DNA from: an uncultured Synergistales bacterium
GTDB lineage: Bacteria; Synergistota; Synergistia; Synergistales; Aminobacteriaceae
Length of the DNA: 22,363 nt
Assembly (NCBI GenBank): GCA_905233295.1
Contig: CAJODX010000001.1
Location: 6,229 to 28,591 of the forward strand
Direction of reading: 5' to 3'
Below, piece after piece: positions 7,895 to 15,890 of the stretch (positions are counted from its first letter, which is position 1; the number at the start of each line of letters is the position of its first letter). Both the position numbers and the translations under genes were made by a program. The notes beneath the pieces were generated by a model that worked only from the letters and a program-made list of their open reading frames with translations, ran no database searches and had not been told where the DNA came from.

Positions 7895-9172
7895 ATGAAT
7901 GCTTTTGAAGTTTTGAAAGGACGCGGCTATTTTGAATGGTGTACAAACGCCGAACGTCTTGAACAGGTTATGAATGAAGAAATGGTTACGGCGTATGTCG
8001 GCTTTGACCCTACCGCTGACAGTCTTCACGTTGGACATTTAATCCCTTTAATGGCTCTCGGATGGCTTCAGAAACTCGGGCACAGACCGATAGCTCTTGC
8101 GGGCGGCGGCACAGGTTTAATCGGCGATCCGTCCGGAAAAAGTAAAGAAAGAAATTTAATCACGCTCGAAGCGGTTCAGCATAACATCGAAGGCGTTAAA
8201 GCCCAGCTGAAAAAATTTCTGAATTTCGACTGCGGCAAAAATTCCGCGCTGCTCCTTAACAATTACGACTGGCTATCGAAAATTTCTTTTCTTGAAGTCC
8301 TTCACGACATCGGAAAATATTTTTCAATAAACAGCTTAATCGCACGCGAATATATCCGTTCAAGACTTGAAGACCCTGAAAAAGGAATTTCATACACGGA
8401 ATTTTCTTATGTTTTATTACAGGCGATGGACTTCAAATATCTGAACGAAAATTATGACTGCCGTTTGCAGATGGGCGGTAATGACCAGCAGGGAAATCTT
8501 CTCGCAGGCTCAGACTACATCAGGCGCACAAACGGAAATGAAGTTTTCGGTCTTACACAGCCGCTGTTATTAACTTCATCGGGAACAAAATTCGGCAAAA
8601 CGGAAGCCGGAGCTGTGTGGCTCGATCCGACAAAGACAAGCCCATATAAATTTTATCAGTTCTGGTTCAACACCGATGACAGAGATGTGGAAAAATTGCT
8701 GAAACTCTACACGTTCCTGCCGCTCGAAGAAATTTCTTCGATTATGGACGAACATAACGCCGCGCCGGAAAAGAGAACGGCTCAGAAAAAACTCGCGTTT
8801 GAAGTTACATCGACAGTTCACGGCGAAGAAACTGCAAAGAGTGTCATCAAGGCAAGCGAAATTTTATTCAATCCGAAAATTGATTTTTCAAATGTCAGCG
8901 AGGAAACCTGTGAAATGCTGAAACAGGAAGTCCCTTACAAAAAAGTTGAAAATTTCGATTTCCCGGCAGGAGTTGTGAACGTTCTCTCTGTTTCGGGCGC
9001 GTGTGAAAGCAACGGCGAGGCAAAACGCGCAGTACGTCAGGGCGGAGTGTCGGTCAACGGCGAAAAAATTTCCGATGAAAAATCCGAACTTAACAGAGAT
9101 GTTTTAATCAACGGAAAATATTTGTTCATCAGGGTCGGCAAAAAGAAATTCAATATTGCCGAGTTCAATTAA
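7895..9172 (+). CDS. tyrS: Tyrosyl-tRNA synthetase
   Basis: This class I aminoacyl-tRNA synthetase charges tRNA-Tyr in the cytoplasm. At 425 residues it has the usual length for the bacterial TyrS with a C-terminal S4 domain. The HIGH-type motif is HVGH at residues 45-48. The KMSKS-type loop is KFGKT at 232-236, followed by the typical AVWLDPTKTSPYKFYQFW segment. GGNDQQGN in the middle is the characteristic tyrosine/AMP-binding stretch. The S4-like RNA-binding domain covers roughly 355-420 (VNVLSVSGACESNGEAKRAV). A GGGG lies 12 bases before the ATG, so the ribosome site is weak or oddly spaced. No T-box leader fits in the short upstream region. It heads a long rightward gene series. Confidence 0.97.
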   Translation: MNAFEVLKGRGYFEWCTNAERLEQVMNEEMVTAYVGFDPTADSLHVGHLIPLMALGWLQKLGHRPIALAGGGTGLIGDPSGKSKERNLITLEAVQHNIEGVKAQLKKFLNFDCGKNSALLLNNYDWLSKISFLEVLHDIGKYFSINSLIAREYIRSRLEDPEKGISYTEFSYVLLQAMDFKYLNENYDCRLQMGGNDQQGNLLAGSDYIRRTNGNEVFGLTQPLLLTSSGTKFGKTEAGAVWLDPTKTSPYKFYQFWFNTDDRDVEKLLKLYTFLPLEEISSIMDEHNAAPEKRTAQKKLAFEVTSTVHGEETAKSVIKASEILFNPKIDFSNVSEETCEMLKQEVPYKKVENFDFPAGVVNVLSVSGACESNGEAKRAVRQGGVSVNGEKISDEKSELNRDVLINGKYLFIRVGKKKFNIAEFN

Positions 9173-9175
9173 AAA

Positions 9176-9949
9176 ATGCACACCTGCGGCTGGTATATTT
9201 CGAGTTCCGTCAGCGATGTCCTCGCACAGGTCATCAATGACATGGCAAACGCTCTGCGAAGTCATTCACGCGACATTGACTTAACCGTCATCAGCGCGAA
9301 AGATAAAAGTGTTTCGGGCTTTGAACGCGTAAAAAATATTTTTGCGAAAAAAGAAATCTGGCATCTTTTCGGGCTTGCTCCTGTGTGGTGGCGCATAGTC
9401 AGAATACATTCGAGGACTGTTCACACGTTGCTTGAAGGTTCGGACTGGGCTGGTTTTCCGTCAAGATTTTTCACTGAAGGCGCATTGAACGGCGAGGCTG
9501 TAATTTTTCCCGTTTTCGATCCTTTGAGTTCACAGAGCGGCGATGACGGCAGCAAAGCTGTTTTTGTGCATTCAGAAAAAAAATTGCCTGAGGGCGATTA
9601 CAGGGTAATGAACATTTCCGAAAAAATTCTGCGTCCTGAGGCTTTGAGCGGACTTTACATCGCTGATGAAGCAACACCGCGTGAAGCAATGAGAGCCGGA
9701 ATTTTGACAATGCGCGGACTTTCGATAGCGTCTAAAAAATCCGGCTGGCTTGATGAAATTCTCGGACCTGACGGATATTTTCTGATACAGAACGAGGACG
9801 AAGATTTACCCAGAATAATTCGTCAGGGCTTGAGCGATCGTGGCAGACATATGGCTATGGCGGCGCGTCATTTTCTGAAGTCGAGACGGTCGCATGAACG
9901 CTGTACGGATTCGCTGATAACGTTGTACAGGAAAGTAATTGCAAAATGA
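9176..9949 (+). CDS. Compact glycosyltransferase-like protein (GT-B fold suspected)
   Basis: The protein has 257 residues. No complete family could be assigned. Its second half (ADEATPREAMRAGILTM, then SGWLDEILGPDGYFLI, DLPRIIRQGL and a final LYRKV) follows the layout of the GT4 C-terminal domain, in which an EAMA-G motif, a variable loop ending in GPDGxxL and a closing helix occur in that order. The N-terminal half is far shorter than a full GT-B Rossmann domain. The usual acidic nucleotide-sugar-binding residue of the EX7E motif is not clear. It could be a reduced or inactive transferase or an accessory subunit. There is no signal peptide, so it is probably cytoplasmic. It starts 3 bases after tyrS, with no good Shine-Dalgarno, and ends in an ATGA overlap with the acyltransferase gene. 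Those junctions suggest translational coupling and a role in envelope glycolipid synthesis. Confidence 0.6.
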   Translation: MHTCGWYISSSVSDVLAQVINDMANALRSHSRDIDLTVISAKDKSVSGFERVKNIFAKKEIWHLFGLAPVWWRIVRIHSRTVHTLLEGSDWAGFPSRFFTEGALNGEAVIFPVFDPLSSQSGDDGSKAVFVHSEKKLPEGDYRVMNISEKILRPEALSGLYIADEATPREAMRAGILTMRGLSIASKKSGWLDEILGPDGYFLIQNEDEDLPRIIRQGLSDRGRHMAMAARHFLKSRRSHERCTDSLITLYRKVIAK

Positions 9950-10803
9950 AAAGTGCAGTCAGGGCAATAAAATTTTTTGAACATTTTTCAAATACGGGTT
10001 TGCGCGGAAAAATCACGGAAAAATTTTTTTCGTTCCTTTTGAACTTAATCAAGCCGCGCGGAAATTTAATTCTCGAAAATCTTGCGCGTGTTTACCCTCA
10101 AAGCCCCGAACGCTGGAGAAAAGATATTCGCTCCGAAGTTTACAGGAATATTGCATGGACACTCACGGAGACTCTTGCGTTGCAAAAAAATCACGAACAG
10201 GCTTTTGACTGGGTGAAAGTCCGGAACGAAGAAATCATCAACGATCTTATGAAACAAAAAAAAGGCGCGGTTTTACTAAGCGGACATTTTGGTAACTGGG
10301 AGCTTGGAGCGAGCTGGCTTGCACAAAATGCAAAAAAACACGGCAGTAAAATGTACGTGATCTATCAGACTATCCACGATGCAGACATAAATGAATATCT
10401 CATCAAAATACGTGAACGTTGCGGTCTTGTGATGATAAACAAAAATACTTCGGCAATGAAAATTGCACATTTGTTAAAAAACGGCGCGCATATCATTGTA
10501 TTGAACGATATATCAGGTGATAAGAGGCTTCGTGTGCCTTTTATGGGTGTTGACGCTACCAGCATGCCCGGTCCCGCACTGATTGCAATGTTATCGGGTT
10601 GTGCTGTCGTGCCTGTATGTATTTACAGAAACGAGCCTTTTCAACATGAAATTGAAGTTTTCGAGCCTCTGAATTTTCCTGACATAAAGAATCACGAAGA
10701 GCGTTTGAAATTAGTAACTCTTGAAATGAACAAAGCACTGGAAAAATTTATAAAACAAAGACCCGAACAATGGTTCTGGCTTCATAACAGGTGGAAAAAT
10801 TAA
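9946..10803 (+). CDS. Lipid A biosynthesis (LpxL/HtrB-type) acyltransferase
   Basis: The protein has 285 residues and belongs to the lysophospholipid/lipid A acyltransferase family, which transfers an acyl chain to the lipid A precursor at the inner face of the cytoplasmic membrane. The HX4(D/E) catalytic motif is seen as GHFGNWE at residues 113-119. A second conserved block reads VPFMGVDATSMPGPA, and the family-typical end is PEQWFWLHNRWK. The N-terminus is hydrophobic but not a cleavable signal, consistent with a membrane-bound enzyme. It overlaps the upstream gene by ATGA and ends directly against the ATG of queD. Whether it adds a secondary chain to Kdo2-lipid A or modifies another lipid cannot be decided from sequence. 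It supports a diderm, lipid A-bearing cell. Confidence 0.9.
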   Translation: MKSAVRAIKFFEHFSNTGLRGKITEKFFSFLLNLIKPRGNLILENLARVYPQSPERWRKDIRSEVYRNIAWTLTETLALQKNHEQAFDWVKVRNEEIINDLMKQKKGAVLLSGHFGNWELGASWLAQNAKKHGSKMYVIYQTIHDADINEYLIKIRERCGLVMINKNTSAMKIAHLLKNGAHIIVLNDISGDKRLRVPFMGVDATSMPGPALIAMLSGCAVVPVCIYRNEPFQHEIEVFEPLNFPDIKNHEERLKLVTLEMNKALEKFIKQRPEQWFWLHNRWKN

Positions 10804-11169
10804 ATGTTGTTAAGCAAAGAATTTACTTTTGATGCTGCGCATAACCTTGTAAAATATCATGGAAAATGTGAAAAACTCCATGGACACACATACAGACTTC
10901 GCGTTGTTCTTGAGGGACAGCCTGATTCAGAAGGAATGATTTTGGATTTTTGTGAGCTTTCTGATATTGTGAAAAAACGTGTAATATCACAGCTTGATCA
11001 TTCTTATCTCAATGATTTAATCCCACAGCCAAGCGCAGAAAATATCGCGTTATGGATATGGCACGAAATTGAAGAAGAAGTCAGGCGCGAAAACTGCGTT
11101 TTATACGAAATTCACGTGTGGGAAACCGCGACAAGCTGCGTTGTGTTGAGGAAGTCTGATTTTAATTAA
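10804..11169 (+). CDS. queD: 6-carboxy-5,6,7,8-tetrahydropterin synthase (QueD/PTPS family)
   Basis: The protein has 121 residues, the family length. QueD turns 7,8-dihydroneopterin triphosphate into 6-carboxytetrahydropterin, the second step toward preQ0 and queuosine. The zinc ligands are His13 (FDAAH), His26 and His28 (HGH). The catalytic Cys is Cys22 in the CEKLHGH spacing typical of QueD. LDHSYLND and the late Glu in VWETATS complete the active site. Its ATG follows the acyltransferase stop without a gap, so translation is probably coupled. FolE2, which makes its substrate, lies about 850 bases downstream in the same gene series. The related eukaryotic-type PTPS is a less likely assignment because of the Cys spacing. 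Confidence 0.92.
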   Translation: MLLSKEFTFDAAHNLVKYHGKCEKLHGHTYRLRVVLEGQPDSEGMILDFCELSDIVKKRVISQLDHSYLNDLIPQPSAENIALWIWHEIEEEVRRENCVLYEIHVWETATSCVVLRKSDFN

Positions 11170-11190
11170 ATTTTCGTGAGGTGAAATTTT

Positions 11191-11664
11191 ATGAAAAAAT
11201 TTTTTTGCGCTTTAATGATTGGTATTGTTTTTGTATCTATACCGTTCTCAGCCCTTGCAAATAGCACCTTGAAAAACATTGGCGGTAGTGTACTCACTAA
11301 AATTTTAACTCAGGTCATAACCGATGCTCTGAAAAAAAACGGTATGGGAGACATGATCCCCGGCGCAGAATCGCAGGACGCCGATGCTCAGACACCAACA
11401 GAAGATAAATTTCCGAACTCTGCAAAAAATTCTTCCGGCAAAGTTACTGAGCTGTCAAAAGAGCAGTATCAAAGTTTCAGCGAAATATGTCTTGCAGGTT
11501 CAATCGAAGAATTTCGCAAAAAAATTGAGTATGAAAACATTTCACCTGACGCTAAATTTACAAAAGAGGACGGCAGTGTTGTAACTCTCTTGGAACTTGC
11601 AAAAACATCTCCGAACTCGGAACTGGCTGAATTTTTGGAATCACAGCTTGCAGACGGAGAATGA
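11191..11664 (+). CDS. Small secreted protein with one ankyrin-like repeat
   Basis: The protein has 157 residues. An N-terminal signal peptide (MKKFFCALMIGIVFV...ALA) predicts export, with cleavage near residue 24. A hydrophobic, amphipathic stretch follows (NIGGSVLTKILTQVITDAL), then a polar linker rich in D, S and P. Residues about 95-155 (EICLAGSIEEFRKKI, then EDGSVVTLLELAKTSPNSELAEFL) fit a single helix-turn-helix ankyrin-type unit of the kind seen in small ankyrin proteins of gut anaerobes. One repeat alone is not normally a stable ankyrin fold, so this is a tentative reading. A GAGGTG Shine-Dalgarno precedes the ATG. It is flanked by queD and a truncated DUF4160 gene. Function unknown. 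Confidence 0.65.
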   Translation: MKKFFCALMIGIVFVSIPFSALANSTLKNIGGSVLTKILTQVITDALKKNGMGDMIPGAESQDADAQTPTEDKFPNSAKNSSGKVTELSKEQYQSFSEICLAGSIEEFRKKIEYENISPDAKFTKEDGSVVTLLELAKTSPNSELAEFLESQLADGE

Positions 11665-11667
11665 AAA

Positions 11668-11784
11668 ATGCCTGAGATAGCGAGATTTTTTGGTATTTTA
11701 ATAAAAATGTTTTTTTTGAATGGCGAACATAATCCGCCGCACTTTCATGCTTTATATTGCCGCCGTTGGTGTAACTGCACATGA
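11668..11784 (+). pseudogene. Truncated DUF4160 gene
   Basis: A 38-codon frame reads MPEIARFFGILIKMFF and then HNPPHFHALY. These are the conserved N-terminus and the His-rich core of DUF4160 proteins, which are usually about 80-90 residues. After HFHALY the frame becomes unrelated (CRRWCNCT) and stops, so the C-terminal half is missing, presumably by internal deletion. It starts 3 bases after the previous stop and overlaps the next gene by ATGA. DUF4160 and DUF2442 genes often sit as a pair, and that is the arrangement here. Confidence 0.7.
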
Positions 11785-12026
11785 ACTTTCATTTACTGAA
11801 AAACATAACGCCGCTTCCTGACTTGATTTTACTCGCGGAATTTCAGGACGGCACTGTGAAAAAATATGATGTAAAACCATTGATGCAAAAAATACCCGTA
11901 TTTCAGATGCTTGAATATGTTTCCGGACTTTTTTATCAGGTACGCGTTGATACCGGCGGGTACGGCATTGTATGGAACGATGAAATTGATTTAAGCTGTG
12001 TTGAACTCTATTATAATGGAAAATAA
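11781..12026 (+). CDS. DUF2442 domain protein
   Basis: The protein has 81 residues. The pattern matches DUF2442: a basic, variable N-terminus (MNFHLLKNITPLPDLILLAEF), DGTVKKYDVKPLM, a VRVDTGGYGIVWNDEIDL core and a short CVELYYNG end. The biochemical role is unknown. In many genomes these genes sit beside DUF4160, and the pair has been proposed to act as a small two-gene module. Here the partner is truncated, so this protein may be an orphaned half. The start codon overlaps the DUF4160 stop (ATGA), which would couple translation. The gene separates the pterin genes queD and folE2, and its neighbours have unrelated functions. Confidence 0.75.
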   Translation: MNFHLLKNITPLPDLILLAEFQDGTVKKYDVKPLMQKIPVFQMLEYVSGLFYQVRVDTGGYGIVWNDEIDLSCVELYYNGK

Positions 12027-12033
12027 AAATTTA

Positions 12034-12813
12034 ATGCACGATGTACAAAAAGAAATTGACAAACGCAACGTACAAATAGACCGCGTTGGCGTAAAAGGCG
12101 TGAGTTATCCTGTAATCCTGCTTGACATAGATAATAAAGAGCAGAATACTGTTGCTGAAATTTCAATGAGCGTTATGTTGCCGCACGAGTACAGAGGCAC
12201 TCATATGAGCCGTTTTATCGAAACTCTGGAAGAATTTTACGGGCGCGTATCTCCATCAAATCTTGAAGCATTTACCAAAAGACTTTGTGAAAAACTGGAC
12301 GCTTCAGAGAGTTCGGTCAGCTTTGAATTTCCGTATTATTTTCGTAAAAAAGCACCGGTTTCAAAGAGTGAGAGTTTTTCAAAATGCGATGTTAAACTCG
12401 AAGCAAATTACACAGCTGGAAAAAATTTTGATATGATAATCGGCATTAGCGTAAACGTTCAAACCCTGTGTCCATGCTCGAAAGAGATTTCAAAATACGG
12501 TGCGCACAATCAGCGTGCCCTGGTATCTTTGAAGGTAAAATGCAAAGGTCTTGTATGGTTTGAAGAGCTTATAGATTTAATTGAAAAATCAGCTTCAGCA
12601 CCGCTGTTTACGCTTTTAAAACGAGAAGATGAAAAATTCGTAACTGAAACTTCATATGAAAATCCCAGATTTGTTGAAGATGTAATAAGAGAGCTGGCTT
12701 TAGCCTTGAATAAAGAAAACAGAATTTTATGGTACTCAGCCAGAGTTACGAGTTTTGAAAGTATTCATAACCATGATGCTTTTGCTGAGATTGAACGCAA
12801 TAAAATCTTATGA
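12034..12813 (+). CDS. folE2: GTP cyclohydrolase I type IB (FolE2)
   Basis: The protein has 259 residues from this start. FolE2 converts GTP to 7,8-dihydroneopterin triphosphate, the precursor of folate and, through QueD, of queuosine. The signature TLCPCSKEISKYGAHNQR is present, with the metal-binding Cys at about residue 146, as in the zinc-independent IB family. The N-terminus (HDVQKEIDKR, then VQIDRVGVKGVSYPV) aligns with the family start, which favours the ATG at 12034. In-frame starts at 12016 and 11998 exist, but neither has a Shine-Dalgarno and both overlap the DUF2442 gene. The 3' end overlaps the next gene by ATGA. Placement with queD in one gene series supports a shared pterin supply. 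Confidence 0.93.
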   Translation: MHDVQKEIDKRNVQIDRVGVKGVSYPVILLDIDNKEQNTVAEISMSVMLPHEYRGTHMSRFIETLEEFYGRVSPSNLEAFTKRLCEKLDASESSVSFEFPYYFRKKAPVSKSESFSKCDVKLEANYTAGKNFDMIIGISVNVQTLCPCSKEISKYGAHNQRALVSLKVKCKGLVWFEELIDLIEKSASAPLFTLLKREDEKFVTETSYENPRFVEDVIRELALALNKENRILWYSARVTSFESIHNHDAFAEIERNKIL

Positions 12814-13748
12814 ACAGAAGACAAAATATATTTATACAAAAAATTATTTACTATGTAATTGTTGTTTTTATTATAATGATGGGGTACAGAGTTTATAAAC
12901 TCTGGTATGAAAATTACAAATTGTCAAATCCGCAGTTAATAGAAGCAATCAGTACGAATTACAGCGAAGAACAGCCTTTGCAGGGCATTTTACTTTGGGA
13001 CGAACAGTTGATTTATGCACCGCAGGACGGAATTTTGACTTATCCTGCACCTAAACCGAGGTATGTTGCAAAAGGCGAAATACTCGCGGCTCTTGACGGT
13101 GTCGCAGTCCGCGCGCCTTATCCGGCGTATTTTTATCCGGCTCTTGACGGACAGGAAGGTAATTGGGTATATCCAAAACTTTGGCCGGATTTTGCGCCTT
13201 TTCCAGAGTTCAGCAAAGCTTCTTTGATAGAAAACGGAACTTTTCTCGGGCGCGGTGAACCTATCGGGAAATTAATTCCTCAGCCTCAGGTTTTGAGATG
13301 TATTGCATATCTTGATACAACTCCGTCTCTTGCAAGGGCACTGAACAGCAAAGATACGCCGACAATACGGATAAGGACTGAAATTGAGGGAAAAGAACGC
13401 CGAGCCGAAATTGTAGCTGTAAAAACTTCGGGACAAAAGTTAAAAGTTTATCTGCGTCTTCCGTTTTTTCCGCCAAATGTTCTGAGTTCAAGACGTTTCA
13501 CGGCAAGCGTTGTTACTGACATGCAAAAAGGTGTGATGGTACCTGATACAGCTGTAATAACACGTGAAGGGAAAAATATGGTGTTCATCGTGAACGGCAA
13601 CAGCACTGAACTTCACGCTGTAGAGGGTTTCCCTGCCGAAGACGGAAGTTTTTTTATAGAGAAAGGTGTACAGCCCGGAAATAAATTAATATTGAACGCC
13701 GATGCAATTATATTCAATTTTAAGAACGAAAATTTAAGAATCTGGTGA
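12810..13748 (+). CDS. HlyD-like membrane-anchored protein
   Basis: The protein has 312 residues. Residues about 12-31 (IIYYVIVVFIIMMGY) form one uncleaved membrane helix, with the rest outside the cytoplasm. Two short beta-barrel or lipoyl-like blocks (APQDGILTYPAPKPRYVAKGEILAAL and the later GRGEPIGKL) and the ending VPDTAVITREGKNMVFIV ... GVQPGNKLI resemble the membrane-fusion adaptor family. The long coiled-coil hairpin of true efflux adaptors is absent, and no transporter gene is adjacent. In Clostridia and Synergistota a similar protein often precedes a yggS/ylmE gene, as it does here. A role in cell envelope or division processes is therefore possible but unproven. Starts by ATGA overlap with folE2. 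Confidence 0.7.
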   Translation: MNRRQNIFIQKIIYYVIVVFIIMMGYRVYKLWYENYKLSNPQLIEAISTNYSEEQPLQGILLWDEQLIYAPQDGILTYPAPKPRYVAKGEILAALDGVAVRAPYPAYFYPALDGQEGNWVYPKLWPDFAPFPEFSKASLIENGTFLGRGEPIGKLIPQPQVLRCIAYLDTTPSLARALNSKDTPTIRIRTEIEGKERRAEIVAVKTSGQKLKVYLRLPFFPPNVLSSRRFTASVVTDMQKGVMVPDTAVITREGKNMVFIVNGNSTELHAVEGFPAEDGSFFIEKGVQPGNKLILNADAIIFNFKNENLRIW

Positions 13749-13754
13749 TGAAGA

Positions 13755-14450
13755 ATGATACAAAATTTTGATGCGATTTATGAAAGAATACAAAATGCAA
13801 AAAACAAAGCCGGCAGAACCGACAGAATTTTTTTCACGGCTGTCAGCAAAACCCGTACTGCCGATGAAATGCGCGAAGCTGAAAAAATTTCATGGATAGA
13901 TTTTTTCGGTGAAAACAGAGTTCAGGAGGCTGAAAACAAAAGAGATTCGTATCCCGAATCCAAAATACAATGGCGTTTGATTGGACATTTACAAAACAAT
14001 AAAGCCAGAAAAGCCGCTGAAATTTTTGATACAATCGACAGCGTTGACTCTGTTGAACTCGCTGTACGGCTGAACAGAATCGCAGGCGAACTTGACAAAA
14101 AAATTCCAATTTTAATTGAAGTCAATACATCAGGTGAAGAAAGCAAATCAGGCATTGCACCGGAAAAATTTTCGGAACTTTTAGACGTTGCAGCGGCACA
14201 GGAAAATTTGAGCTTGAACGGTCTTATGACGGTAGGTCCTTTGACTGATGATGAAAAGAAAATCAGAAAATCTTTCGCTGAATTGCGCAATTTAATCGAA
14301 AATGCAAGAATTTCAACAGGATTGGATTTACCTGTATTGTCAATGGGTATGAGCGATGATTTTGAATTGGCAATACTCGAAGGCAGCACGATGATCAGAA
14401 TAGGAACTCTGCTGTTCGGCAAAAGATTTTATCCGCCAAAACAAAATTAA
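13755..14450 (+). CDS. PLP homeostasis protein (YggS/PLPBP family)
   Basis: The protein has 231 residues and the fold of bacterial alanine racemase domain 1, without racemase activity. YggS proteins bind pyridoxal 5'-phosphate and keep free PLP and amino acid pools in balance. The PLP-binding lysine is in FFTAVSKTR, near residue 31. GENRVQEAENK, WRLIGHLQNNKAR, IEVNTSGEESKSG, GLMTVGP, LSMGMSDDFELAI and IRIGTLLFG are all family blocks. It starts 6 bases after the HlyD-like gene. It ends the series that began with tyrS, and no terminator follows. Confidence 0.95.
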   Translation: MIQNFDAIYERIQNAKNKAGRTDRIFFTAVSKTRTADEMREAEKISWIDFFGENRVQEAENKRDSYPESKIQWRLIGHLQNNKARKAAEIFDTIDSVDSVELAVRLNRIAGELDKKIPILIEVNTSGEESKSGIAPEKFSELLDVAAAQENLSLNGLMTVGPLTDDEKKIRKSFAELRNLIENARISTGLDLPVLSMGMSDDFELAILEGSTMIRIGTLLFGKRFYPPKQN

Positions 14451-14464
14451 AATTCAGGAGAATT

Positions 14465-14473
14465 TGTTATAAT
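14465..14473 (+). promoter_or_regulatory. Extended -10 promoter for the phosphohexomutase gene
   Basis: TGTTATAAT combines a TG extension with a perfect TATAAT at 14468-14473. No good -35 lies 17 bases upstream (AATTAA), which is acceptable for an extended -10 element. The start would fall near 14480, and AAGGAG (14492-14497) sits 10 bases before the ATG at 14508. The mutase can therefore be expressed apart from the genes upstream. Confidence 0.5.
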
Positions 14474-14507
14474 CTCACAAAATAATATTCCAAGGAGCAA
14501 AATTAAA

Positions 14508-15890
14508 ATGACAATCCCAAAAAATATTTTCAGAGAATACGATATTCGCGGCAACGCTGACAAAGAACTCACGGACGAAACCGCAAATTTAATCGGGAAA
14601 GCCTACGCAGCATGGCTTATCAGAGCCAACGTTACAGGCGGCGTTACCATAGGCGGAGATGCAAGACTTTCAACACCGAGAATCAAAGCTGCAATCACTG
14701 AAGGAATTTTATCGGCAGGGCTTGACGTTATTGATGTCGGACTTGTAACAACACCGATGTTATACTGGAGTCTCATAAAATTCAATCTCAGCGGCGGTGT
14801 CATGGTAACGGGCTCCCACAACCCTCCGGATATGAACGGAGTTAAATTATGTTTCGGGCGCGGAACTCTCTGGGGCAATGATGTTCAGGATATAAGACGA
14901 ATCGCCGAAGCCGGAAATTTTGAAAACGGCAGCGGAAAATTATCTCATGCTGACATTAACGATGAGTATGTGAAAATGCTTGTGTCAAAATTTGATCTTC
15001 CATTCAGCAAAAAATTCAAAATTATTTGCGACTGCGGAAACGGCGCGGCAGGTCCTACTGCAAAAAAATATTTTGAATCTCTCGGCTGTGAATGTATTTC
15101 TCTGTTCGATGAACCCGACGGACATTTTCCTAATCATCATCCTGATCCGCAAAAGAGCGAAAATATGAAATTTTTAATCGAACGCGTCAGGGCTGAACAC
15201 GCTGATGTCGGCTTTGCCTTTGACGGCGATGCTGACAGAATCGGGGTTGTTGACGATAAAGGCGGATTAATTTCAGGCGACAGGTTAATGACTTTATACT
15301 GGAAAGAAATTTTGTCGGAGCATAAAGGCGCGGACGTTATCGTTGAACCGAAATGCAGTCTGGTGTTGCCTGAGCTTGCTGAAAAATTCGGCGGAAAAGT
15401 TTTATACTGGAAGTCGGGACATTCTCTGATAAAAGCAAAAATGCGCGAGATTGGAGCTTTATTCGCCGGCGAATATTCCGGGCATATGTTCTTTGCCGAT
15501 GAATTTTTCGGACATGATGATGCGTTCTATGCCGCCGGAAGACTCTTGAGGATAATGTCAAAATTCAAAGATTCTTTGTCCCGTTTAATGCTCAGTGTTC
15601 CTGTATATTACTCAACGGAGGAAATCCGCATTCCGTGCGCCGATGACGTAAAATTTGAGATTACCGCAAAAATTCAGAAAAAAGCTCAAGCTCTGCACGA
15701 GTGCAGTGTCATTGACGGCGTTAGAATTTTATATCCTGACGGCTGGGGCTTGATACGTGCGTCCAACACACAGCCTGTAATGGTCGTTCGCTGTGAAGGC
15801 AAAACCCGTGAGGCTCTTGAAAAAATTACGTGCGAAGTAAAAAATCTCCTGCTTGAGGAAGGACTGCCGGATTTTTCATGGGGGGCATAA
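14508..15890 (+). CDS. Phosphomannomutase/phosphoglucomutase
   Basis: The protein has 460 residues, the size of AlgC/ManB-type alpha-D-phosphohexomutases, which interconvert hexose 6- and 1-phosphates to supply nucleotide sugars. All four domain signatures are present. The N-terminus is FREYDIRG. The catalytic phosphoserine is Ser103 in TGSHNPPDMNG. The metal loop is DGDADR at residues 239-244. The sugar-binding loop is GEYSGH, and the phosphate-binding end is RASNTQPVMVVR. GEYSGH rather than GEMSGH is a small variation. Substrate preference (mannose, glucose or glucosamine) cannot be fixed by sequence, but FREYDIRG with GE.SGH favours PMM/PGM over GlmM. A good AAGGAG precedes the ATG. The 3' end overlaps trmB by 13 bases. 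Confidence 0.94.
   Translation: MTIPKNIFREYDIRGNADKELTDETANLIGKAYAAWLIRANVTGGVTIGGDARLSTPRIKAAITEGILSAGLDVIDVGLVTTPMLYWSLIKFNLSGGVMVTGSHNPPDMNGVKLCFGRGTLWGNDVQDIRRIAEAGNFENGSGKLSHADINDEYVKMLVSKFDLPFSKKFKIICDCGNGAAGPTAKKYFESLGCECISLFDEPDGHFPNHHPDPQKSENMKFLIERVRAEHADVGFAFDGDADRIGVVDDKGGLISGDRLMTLYWKEILSEHKGADVIVEPKCSLVLPELAEKFGGKVLYWKSGHSLIKAKMREIGALFAGEYSGHMFFADEFFGHDDAFYAAGRLLRIMSKFKDSLSRLMLSVPVYYSTEEIRIPCADDVKFEITAKIQKKAQALHECSVIDGVRILYPDGWGLIRASNTQPVMVVRCEGKTREALEKITCEVKNLLLEEGLPDFSWGA

Noticed and set aside
12810..13748. The HlyD-like gene as part of a drug efflux or type I secretion system
   Set aside because: No ABC or RND transporter and no outer membrane channel gene is nearby, and the protein lacks the long coiled-coil hairpin of efflux adaptors.
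13922..14422. A 166-codon open frame on the minus strand within the yggS-family gene
   Set aside because: The + strand encodes a clearly recognisable YggS protein across the whole stretch. The antisense product has no family features.
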